From: an uncultured Prevotella sp. | GTDB taxonomy: Bacteria; Bacteroidota; Bacteroidia; Bacteroidales; Bacteroidaceae | DNA length: 11,850 nucleotides | NCBI GenBank assembly: GCA_900548585.1 | Contig: URLI01000049.1 | Location: 1 to 11,850 of the forward strand | Reading direction: 5' to 3' | Shown here: positions 6,836 to 11,850 of the stretch, one piece after another | How positions within the stretch are numbered: the stretch's first letter is position 1 | How the letters are laid out: every line of letters begins with the position of its first letter | Notes under the pieces: generated by a model | Database searches by the model: none | What the model saw: the letters and a program-made list of their open reading frames with translations, nothing else | What the model was told of the DNA's origin: nothing | Program-made: the position numbers and the translations under genes

Positions 6836-6916
6836 ATTACCAACGGTTGAATTTTAAGACAAGGAACGGAGGGACTCCGGCGCCACGGCGCACGAAATCC
6901 CCCCGTGATTGCACTG

Positions 6917-9310
6917 TCAGAACCTGAGCGAGATGCTTCCCATTCCGGTGAAACCGGCTGAAGGGATGAAGCCTATCTGGTAATACCGGTTGTCCTCCGG
7001 GTGTCCGTTCTTGTCGCTAACGGCACTGTACACCCATCCGCTCTGCGCGTAATGCTTGTTGAAGATGTTGTTCAGGTGCGCGCCAAACGTCACCTCCTTC
7101 AGTCCGAGGAACTTCCTTCCGATGTTCAGCGTGTATGTCACGTTGGCGTTCACCACCCCGTATGACGGCAGCGAACGCGCCTCGTTCTTCGTGTTGTCGA
7201 GATACTGGCGGCTGACGCTCTGCGAGTGCAGCACGGCCTGCAGTCCCCTCCAGTGGAAGTTGACGAATGCGTTGGCGATGCACGAGGGCGAGAACGCCAG
7301 CGTTGAGTTGTCGTAGTGGATGGTGCGCGAGCCTTTTTCCCAGTCCTCCACCACCTCGTCGAAGTCCTTTACCTTGTTGCTGCTCAGCGCGATGTTAGCC
7401 TCCGCCGACAGCCACGGCGTTATGTCGCAGCCTGCCGACACCTCCATGCCCATGCGGTATGAGCTCTTGATGTTTGTCGTCAGCGGTTCGCCGATGTCGC
7501 TCACCGCGCCGGTCTGCACGAACTGGTCCTTGTAGTCCATGTAGAAGAGGTTGATGCCGAAATGGCACTCTGGCCTCATGTATGAATATCCTATCTCATA
7601 GTCTGTCAGGCTCTCCGCCTTCGGCGCCGGGTAACTGCCGTTGTCGGTGAAGTTGTTGCGCTCCGGCTCGCGGTGGCTCAGTGCCACCGATGCGTATGCG
7701 TTGTGGCCGTTACTGTGGAAACTGAAGCCCGCCTTGGGGTTGAAGAAGTCGTATTTCTTGTCGATGTCAAGCTTCTGGTTGCGGTATCCGCTCCCTTCCT
7801 CATAGAACTTGTCGTTGACGCCGTCGGTCTTGTAACCCACATGGCGGTACTGCATGTCAGCGAACACGTCGAACATCGCGTCGATGTGATACACAGCCTT
7901 CACGAACGCATTGCCGTCGGCCTTCTTGGCATCAGAGTCATAATATTTGTATTTCCCGTTTTTGAGCAGTTCCGCGCTCAGTCCTTCGTCTGCCACGTAT
8001 GTCAGGTGTCCGAAATGGTTGCCCGAGAAATACTGGAAAGCCAGCCCGCCGATGATGTCCCAGTCCTCGTCCTTGTAGTTCATGTTCCACACCGCGCCGA
8101 AGGCATCCTGCTTCAGCCCCTTGCGGCGCACGAAGTCGGTCCTCTTCAGGGCATTGCCGTCAGGCTTTGTGAACGTCAGCCCGAACTTCTTCAGCTTGGC
8201 GTTGTACTTGAACTCGTTGTAGTAGCCATACCCGTGCGTGTAGTGCAGCGAGCCGCTCATGCTCCATCGGTCGCTGATGTTCCACGCCGCCGAGAGTATG
8301 TTGTGGTTCTGCCAGAAGTTGTCCGTCGTCTGCCTCCACAGCGAGCCGTCGCGCATCCGGTGTCTCTCGGTGATGTAGTTGCCGTTGGCATCCTTGGCAA
8401 AGTTTCCATCCTTGTCATACACGAGGTGCTCGTAGAGCGAGTTGTACCGCCCAAGGCCGGCATCATACAAATCCTTATAGGTCTTTATCCCGGTGGCAGC
8501 CCCGAACGTCCCGTCCATGAGACTGAGGTCATCGTCGCCTGCCGTCACGCCGCTCCACGCCTGCCCGGTCTTCTCGAAGTTGCCGATGTTCTTGTACCTT
8601 ACCACGAAGTTGCCGCCGAGCCACGACAGTCCACCGTAGTACGAGCCGGACCGCCCCGACGTTCCGTGTATGAAGCCATCGGTGTTCGTCTCGTTGTAAG
8701 CCCCGTCGAAAATGAAGTGGTTCCCCAGCAGACCCGTCGAGAACGACAGACCTGTGCTGAAGGTGTTGTAAGAGCCGTAAGAACCTCGCAGCTCGGCCAT
8801 CGGTGTCTGTGACGGGGTCTTCGACGACAGCGATATTGTTCCCCCGAAAGCGCCGTCGCCGTTGGTCGATGTACCTACTCCGCGCTGTATCTGCACGCTT
8901 CCCAGCAGCGAGGCATAGCTGTTCATGTTCGCCCAGAACACGCACTGGTCCTCGGGCGAGTTGAGCGGCACCCCGTCGAGTGTCACGTTGATGCGCGAGT
9001 CGCCCGCGCCGCGTATGCGCATGTAGGTAGTTCCCGTGCCTACGCCGTTCTCGCTCCACGCCAGCACGCCCGGCGTCTGCGAGAAGAGGAACGGCAGCTC
9101 GCGTCCCGTCTTCGAGAAGTCGGCAAGTTCCTTGCGCTTGATGTTCTCCACTGCGAACGGCGCGCCTTTCTGCGCCTTCACGCCGCGCACCACCACCTCC
9201 TGCAGTTCCTCCATGCGCAGCGAGTCGGTGGATACGCCCTGCGCACGCACACCCTGTGTGCCTGCCGTTGCGGCGACGAGCGCCGCAACCATGATAATGT
9301 TTCTTTTCAT
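6917..9310 (-). CDS. TonB-dependent outer membrane receptor, probably for thiamine
   Basis: A 797-aa outer-membrane active transporter driven by TonB. It has a signal peptide at residues 1-24 (basic start, Ala/Val-rich core, RAQ end) and a TonB-box-like LQEVVVRG at about 36-43. The plug domain follows at about 50-163 with the typical YMRIRGAGDSRINVTLDGVP and the closing GTISLSS, then a 22-strand-type barrel ending in the usual terminal Phe (GSISLRF). It lacks the N-terminal carboxypeptidase-like domain of SusC-type receptors, which fits a small-cofactor receptor. The TPP riboswitch in its leader and the PnuT-like gene 81 bases downstream point to thiamine or its phosphates as the substrate. 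The intergenic gap to the permease contains a short CGGAG/CTCCG hairpin that might tune expression of the second gene. The start is ATG 9310, preceded by CAGGA. Confidence 0.92.
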   Translation of the reverse strand: MKRNIIMVAALVAATAGTQGVRAQGVSTDSLRMEELQEVVVRGVKAQKGAPFAVENIKRKELADFSKTGRELPFLFSQTPGVLAWSENGVGTGTTYMRIRGAGDSRINVTLDGVPLNSPEDQCVFWANMNSYASLLGSVQIQRGVGTSTNGDGAFGGTISLSSKTPSQTPMAELRGSYGSYNTFSTGLSFSTGLLGNHFIFDGAYNETNTDGFIHGTSGRSGSYYGGLSWLGGNFVVRYKNIGNFEKTGQAWSGVTAGDDDLSLMDGTFGAATGIKTYKDLYDAGLGRYNSLYEHLVYDKDGNFAKDANGNYITERHRMRDGSLWRQTTDNFWQNHNILSAAWNISDRWSMSGSLHYTHGYGYYNEFKYNAKLKKFGLTFTKPDGNALKRTDFVRRKGLKQDAFGAVWNMNYKDEDWDIIGGLAFQYFSGNHFGHLTYVADEGLSAELLKNGKYKYYDSDAKKADGNAFVKAVYHIDAMFDVFADMQYRHVGYKTDGVNDKFYEEGSGYRNQKLDIDKKYDFFNPKAGFSFHSNGHNAYASVALSHREPERNNFTDNGSYPAPKAESLTDYEIGYSYMRPECHFGINLFYMDYKDQFVQTGAVSDIGEPLTTNIKSSYRMGMEVSAGCDITPWLSAEANIALSSNKVKDFDEVVEDWEKGSRTIHYDNSTLAFSPSCIANAFVNFHWRGLQAVLHSQSVSRQYLDNTKNEARSLPSYGVVNANVTYTLNIGRKFLGLKEVTFGAHLNNIFNKHYAQSGWVYSAVSDKNGHPEDNRYYQIGFIPSAGFTGMGSISLRF

Positions 9311-9372
9311 TCCTGTTTTTCAGAATAAAAATGTTCAACGTCGTAAGGGGATTTCCGCCTCTGTCAACAACC

Positions 9373-9441
9373 AACACCCTTTGGGCCAGTCCGCGCGCCA
9401 TCAGTGCGCGCATTTGTCCTGCCAGTCAAAAATCGGGTGTT
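9373..9441 (-). promoter_or_regulatory. Putative expression platform of the TPP riboswitch
   Basis: In the transcript, AACACCC (9441-9435), a few bases after the aptamer, can pair with GGGUGUU (9379-9373). This encloses a GCGCGC/GCGCGC hairpin (9411-9406 with 9398-9393). The same ACACCC can instead pair with GGGUGU inside the aptamer's 5' side (9514-9509). The two pairings exclude each other, as expected for a switch. The downstream stem is followed by a U/G-rich stretch, so a terminator is possible; control of translation by more distant pairing is also possible. The structure is inferred by eye. Confidence 0.45.
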
Positions 9442-9444
9442 CGT

Positions 9445-9519
9445 TCATCCCTACGCCGGCATTACCCGGATCAGGTAAGAGGGTCTGATCTCAGCCCGCC
9501 CACGGCGGACACCCCTTGA
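9445..9519 (-). promoter_or_regulatory. TPP (thiamine pyrophosphate) riboswitch, THI element
   Basis: The minus strand carries the conserved THI-box core in order: AAGGGGUG, a GC-rich hairpin arm (CCGCC/GGCGG), CUGAGA, then ACCUGAUCCGGGUAAUGCC and GGCGUAGGGA. P1 closes with UCA (9519-9517) and UGA (9447-9445). This aptamer binds thiamine pyrophosphate and normally lowers expression of downstream genes when TPP is plentiful. Here it controls the TonB-dependent receptor and presumably the PnuT-like permease behind it. Confidence 0.95.
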
Positions 9520-9536
9520 CTTGCCGTTTGCAAGTC
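9518..9536 (-). promoter_or_regulatory. 5'-terminal mRNA hairpin overlapping riboswitch P1
   Basis: GACUUGC (9536-9530) and GCAAGUC (9524-9518) form a perfect 7-bp stem with a 5-base loop, just inside the predicted transcription start. Its 3' arm includes two bases of the aptamer's P1 strand (U9519, C9518), so the two helices compete there. It may protect the mRNA 5' end or influence folding of the switch. Confidence 0.5.
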
Positions 9537-9541
9537 GGCTG

Positions 9542-9572
9542 CAAAATTAATATAAAATAAGTCAACCGCAAA
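9542..9572 (-). promoter_or_regulatory. Consensus promoter of the thiamine uptake operon
   Basis: On the minus strand TTTG (9572-9569) is followed by exactly 19 bases and then TAATTTTG (9549-9542). This is a full match to the Bacteroidota housekeeping promoter TTTG-N19-TAnnTTTG. Transcription should begin around 9535-9538, immediately before the leader hairpin and riboswitch. Confidence 0.85.
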
Positions 9573-9616
9573 ATAAAAGCGTGGGAAAAGGCATCATGGA
9601 CACCGTTTTCCCCTGC

Positions 9617-9653
9617 AAAAAAGAATCGCATCCGCCACAAGGCACGATGATTC
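9617..9653 (-). terminator. Intrinsic terminator downstream of the nitroreductase
   Basis: On the minus strand GAATC (9653-9649) and GATTC (9627-9623) close a hairpin with an inner GAUG/CAUC helix, small bulges and a GCC/GGC tip over a UUGU loop. Six T residues follow directly (9622-9617), the classic layout of an intrinsic terminator. Confidence 0.7.
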
Positions 9654-9665
9654 GTCGTTATGGCA

Positions 9666-9705
9666 AAGCGTCCCCGTGGCACCGTTCCCTGCCACGGGGA
9701 CGCTT
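9666..9705 (-). terminator. Strong 15-bp hairpin just after the nitroreductase stop
   Basis: AAGCGTCCCCGTGGC (9666-9680) and its exact complement (9691-9705) form a 15-bp GC-rich stem with a 10-base loop, about 30 bases past the stop codon. Few U residues follow it, so it probably acts as a first, RNA-stabilising or pausing hairpin ahead of the true terminator at 9617-9653. Confidence 0.65.
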
Positions 9706-9736
9706 GCTGTCGGATGCGCGGCAACGCCTCGTCCGG

Positions 9737-10480
9737 TCAGTCCTGCATGAAGCCCTGCTGCCGCAGCGCGTCGAGGAACGTCCGCGACATGGCCTCGTTG
9801 TCGCGACGCGTGTACCTTATGTCGGTGAACACCTGCGCGAGCGTCTCCTTGTCGTTCACCCTCACGAACTCCTTGTTCTCCGGCAGCGCCTCCTTGGCGG
9901 AGTAGAACCTGTCTATGAGGGCTGCGTCGTAGTCGCGGTATGTCTCGCCGTGCAGTATCGCCTCCACCGGCAGGCGGTCGGTCTGCGGCGGGTTCTCGCC
10001 GGGCCACCCGAGCGTCAGCGTCGCCACGGGCATCACGAGGCGCGGCAGGCGCAGCACCTCGATTATCTGCTGCGGCATGTACACCGTGGTGCCGAGGTAG
10101 CAATACCCGAGCCCCTCCTCATCGGCGAGGTTGCAGAACGTCTGCGCATAGAGCAGCGCGTCGCTCGCCGCGTTGATGAAAGACAGGAAATTGTCGTAGC
10201 CCGGCAGGGCGCCGCGCTCCTCGGCCCACCGCGACGTGCGGCGGAAATCGGCGCAGAACGTGAGCACCACCGGGGCCTCCGTCACCATTGGCTGGTTGAA
10301 GTGCGCCGGCGCCAGCTGGCGCTTCTTCTCCTCCGACCGCGTCACCACGACGCTGTAAAGTTGCAGGTTTCCCATTGTCTGGGTGCGCTCGGCCTCACGC
10401 AGCAGCCGCGTGAGCAACTCCTCGCTCACGTCCATGCCGGCATATTTCCTGATGCTCCTTCTCTTGTTAAGTGATTCCAT
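9737..10480 (-). CDS. Nitroreductase-family FMN-dependent NAD(P)H oxidoreductase (NfsA/FRP-like)
   Basis: A 247-aa cytoplasmic flavoprotein of the nitroreductase superfamily, which uses FMN and NAD(P)H to reduce nitro compounds, quinones or flavins. RRSIRKY at 7-13 is the FMN-phosphate-binding start of the family. MGNLQLY at about 36-42 stands where flavin-binding S/T-x-N-x-Q residues lie. DALLYAQTFCNLADEEGLG and the following YCYLGT (about 107-131) form the central helix and turn, and LTLGWPGENPP (155-165) is the strand typical of NfsA/FRP-type members. The length fits the group. The physiological substrate cannot be told. The gene is alone between its own promoter box (10574-10581) and two hairpins after the stop. 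It is divergent from the AT-rich secreted protein gene, and nothing shown links it to thiamine uptake. Confidence 0.9.
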   Translation of the reverse strand: MESLNKRRSIRKYAGMDVSEELLTRLLREAERTQTMGNLQLYSVVVTRSEEKKRQLAPAHFNQPMVTEAPVVLTFCADFRRTSRWAEERGALPGYDNFLSFINAASDALLYAQTFCNLADEEGLGYCYLGTTVYMPQQIIEVLRLPRLVMPVATLTLGWPGENPPQTDRLPVEAILHGETYRDYDAALIDRFYSAKEALPENKEFVRVNDKETLAQVFTDIRYTRRDNEAMSRTFLDALRQQGFMQD

Positions 10481-10573
10481 TACCTCATTAATTTATATAT
10501 TTGTTAACGTTGTTTCTCGCCGGAGAGCGCCACATTGCACTCCCACGCTCTGCCCTTGCGACGTATGCGACTG

Positions 10574-10581
10574 CAAAAATA
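10574..10581 (-). promoter_or_regulatory. Probable promoter -7 box of the nitroreductase
   Basis: The minus strand reads TATTTTTG, matching TAnnTTTG. A T-rich tract precedes it, but no clear -33 TTTG stands at 19 bases. It implies a leader of about 90 nt in which AGAGCG and CGCTCT can form a weak 6-bp hairpin. Confidence 0.5.
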
Positions 10582-10598
10582 CGAAAAAAAAACGAAAT

Positions 10599-10631
10599 GT
10601 TGCTTAGTGTCAGTTTTTTTTAGTAACTTTG
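10599..10631 (+). promoter_or_regulatory. Probable promoter of the T9SS cargo gene
   Basis: TAACTTTG (10624-10631) matches the -7 consensus. GTTG at 10599-10602 may serve as the -33, with a spacing of 21. It leaves a leader of about 65 nt before the ATG at 10705. It lies back to back with the nitroreductase promoter, with about 40 bases between the two -7 boxes. Confidence 0.55.
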
Positions 10632-10704
10632 CAAGGTAATCTGGAATGTATTTACTGGAATATTTTCAAGGAAGTTCAAAGGTTAAAACATCAAAGTTGT
10701 TGAA

Positions 10705-11748
10705 ATGAAACACACATTATTAAAATTATCAGGCCTCTTTATTAGTTTGATTTCCATCAATAGTCAAGCACAAAGTATCGCTTCAGCAATTCTATTACAA
10801 GATGGAACAACCGTAGACAGCTCTCATGTTTTTATTGATGGCGAAACACCAACGTTTCATGTACAAAACGGTCAATGTGAGAATGGCTTTTGGACTTTCA
10901 GTTTTTATGATGAAGATGGAATGAAAGAAGTATGTGTGGAATCAGAAACTGGAGCCGACAGTTTTACGTTTAAAATTGCCCCTGGACTTTTTTCGGGTCT
11001 TCCTTTTAGTCGCGAGAGTCAGCATATTGAGTTCCCAAATGACTCTTCTGTTTACTCTCGTTGCTCTGTTGATTTACATCAGGGCGACATCATCGTAGAC
11101 AGTGTCACGCTAATATTGAATGTGTTACCTTCACGCCCAAAAGTCAAAAAAGCGTCTATATTAGGCAACTTTGATTTTGAAGATGGTGGATATACCCCTT
11201 TGGCAGAACTAACCATATTGTTCTCTTCTGAGAGAATGAATGAGTGCTGGCTGTTGTCTTATTCTTCCGATAGCGTACATGTCTTCCAGTTTCCGGAAAT
11301 TTATGGTGGCGTATATGAACCTGTCAATGTAAATGAAATATGTAAAAATTACTATGAATTCAAATATAATTATGCCGATTGGGGAGAATTCTACACGATC
11401 ACATCTTTAAACAAATATGGGGGTGTTAAAGGAGATACGATATTTACTAATTCAATAATTGATGACCCCGAAATCCTAAGTTATTTGGAAGCCATACATA
11501 ACCAGGCGGCTGCAATTGACGAAATGCAGGACGAAAACTGGCAAATTTATATACACAACAATAAACTTATCACAGAAGGTTTACATAGTACGCAAATATC
11601 GACTGAAATTTACTCCGTCAATGGCACCTTAATTAAAAGAAGTAATTCAACTGATGCCATAGACTTAAATAATTTACAACAGGGAGTATATGTTGTAAAG
11701 ATAAGATCGAACAAGAAGAACAAATACATAAAAATAAATAAAAGATGA
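10705..11748 (+). CDS. Secreted protein with C-terminal type IX secretion sorting domain, function unknown
   Basis: A 347-aa exported protein. Residues 1-23 form a signal peptide (MKHTLLKLSGLFISLISINS, then QAQ). The last 70 or so residues have the form of a type A T9SS sorting domain: a beta-rich segment with TEIYSVNGTLIKR, then LNNLQQGVYVVKI and a basic end (KYIKINKR). Such tails send proteins through the type IX system to the outer surface. The middle is beta-rich, acidic and aromatic with scattered Cys; the part around SRPKVKKASILGN looks like an Ig-like domain boundary. I do not recognise an enzyme or binding family. The coding sequence is strikingly AT-rich compared with the GC-rich genes on its left and uses AT-ending codons, a sign of recent transfer. 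Its TGA overlaps the ATG of a short signal-peptide ORF (ATGA), so a second, coupled gene once followed. Confidence 0.85.
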   Translation: MKHTLLKLSGLFISLISINSQAQSIASAILLQDGTTVDSSHVFIDGETPTFHVQNGQCENGFWTFSFYDEDGMKEVCVESETGADSFTFKIAPGLFSGLPFSRESQHIEFPNDSSVYSRCSVDLHQGDIIVDSVTLILNVLPSRPKVKKASILGNFDFEDGGYTPLAELTILFSSERMNECWLLSYSSDSVHVFQFPEIYGGVYEPVNVNEICKNYYEFKYNYADWGEFYTITSLNKYGGVKGDTIFTNSIIDDPEILSYLEAIHNQAAAIDEMQDENWQIYIHNNKLITEGLHSTQISTEIYSVNGTLIKRSNSTDAIDLNNLQQGVYVVKIRSNKKNKYIKINKR

Positions 11749-11813
11749 AAAAGACCATATTATGTTGGTTATCGTCAATTGCAACTTTGTCCATTAATGA
11801 GGGTGTGTCATAA
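11745..11813 (+). pseudogene. Truncated start of a second exported-protein gene (signal peptide only)
   Basis: The ATG at 11745 overlaps the stop of the T9SS cargo gene (ATGA) and reads MKKTILCWLSSIATLSIN, a convincing signal peptide, then EGVS and TAA. The last five codons, including the stop, are supplied by the 5' arm of the hairpin that starts at 11799. The simplest reading is a coupled gene for another secreted protein that was cut off when the hairpin sequence arrived or by a deletion. A real 22-aa peptide, or a chance ORF, cannot be excluded. Confidence 0.45.
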
Positions 11814-11846
11814 TTGACTATGGTCATTTATGGCGCACCCTCTTTC
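11799..11846 (+). terminator. Strong 44-nt hairpin at the window edge: terminator or end of a mobile/repeat element
   Basis: GAGGGTGTGTCATAA (11799-11813) pairs with TTATGGCGCACCCTC (11828-11842) in 15 bp with two G-U pairs. Inside it TGAC (11815-11818) pairs with GTCA (11823-11826) over a TATG loop. TTTCTG follows. It could end transcription of the secreted-protein gene. Equally, its long, nearly perfect inverted repeat and its position inside a broken ORF would suit a small palindromic repeat element or an insertion-sequence end. The end CACCCTCTTTC (11836-11846) is shared exactly with the terminator at 6110-6120. Confidence 0.6.
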
Positions 11847-11850
11847 TGTA

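Noticed and set aside
7673..8812. Long plus-strand open frame of 379 codons inside the TonB-dependent receptor
   Set aside because: It is antisense to a well-supported receptor, rich in Val, Arg and His from GC-biased complementary codons, and resembles no family.
8529..9413. Minus-strand 294-codon frame starting in the riboswitch leader, a possible overlapping gene or leader peptide
   Set aside because: It runs out of frame through the receptor with an Arg-rich, low-information product; the ATG lies within the GCGCGC hairpin. It is explained by codon bias.
9581..10474. Plus-strand 297-codon frame opposite the nitroreductase
   Set aside because: It is an antisense shadow with Arg/Leu/His-rich content; the minus-strand frame has clear nitroreductase motifs.
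1..11850. CRISPR array, tRNA, rRNA, transposase or phage genes
   Set aside because: I found no regularly spaced identical repeats of 25-40 bases, no cloverleaf, and no mobile-element or phage protein motifs in any frame.

Overview
The window looks like a chromosomal piece of a member of the Bacteroidota, most likely Bacteroidales (Prevotella-like). Almost every gene start has the phylum's promoter -7 box (TAnnTTTG), once with a perfectly spaced -33 TTTG. Strong Shine-Dalgarno sites are absent. The protein families are typical of the phylum: a PiT phosphate transporter with a fused PhoU-like tail, a TonB-dependent receptor paired with a PnuC-type permease behind a TPP riboswitch, and a protein with a type IX secretion (T9SS) sorting tail. 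Most of the window is GC-rich; the last gene is clearly AT-rich.

Layout. 1-41: the last 12 codons of a gene with an AT-hook-like tail. 153-842 (-): a PAP2-family membrane phosphatase. 843-1157: no recognisable gene. 1158-1271 (-): an unannotated 37-aa single-span membrane ORF directly behind the phosphate transporter. 1283-3550 (-): the PiT-family phosphate transporter. 3551-3862: a divergent control region. 3863-5984 (+): a PhoB-like response regulator overlapping a PhoR-like sensor kinase, closed by a hairpin terminator at 6085-6132. 6143-9572 (-): a thiamine uptake operon made of promoter, leader hairpin, TPP riboswitch, TonB-dependent receptor and PnuT-like permease. 9617-10480 (-): a nitroreductase with a double hairpin terminator. 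10705-11748 (+): an AT-rich secreted protein with a T9SS sorting domain, followed by a 22-codon signal-peptide ORF that runs into a strong 44-nt hairpin at the window edge.

How it fits together. The control region at 3551-3862 carries four TGTAA-type repeats spaced exactly 11 bp apart. They read toward the transporter and end 11 bp before its -7 box, where the -33 element is missing. This is the architecture of a PhoB box (known in Proteobacteria as TGTCA-N6-TGTCA). Together with the divergent PhoB/PhoR-like pair and the phosphate transporter, it suggests a compact, self-contained phosphate-starvation switch. The thiamine operon is a second regulatory unit, in which TPP controls import of thiamine across both membranes. 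I found no CRISPR array, tRNA, rRNA or transposase gene.
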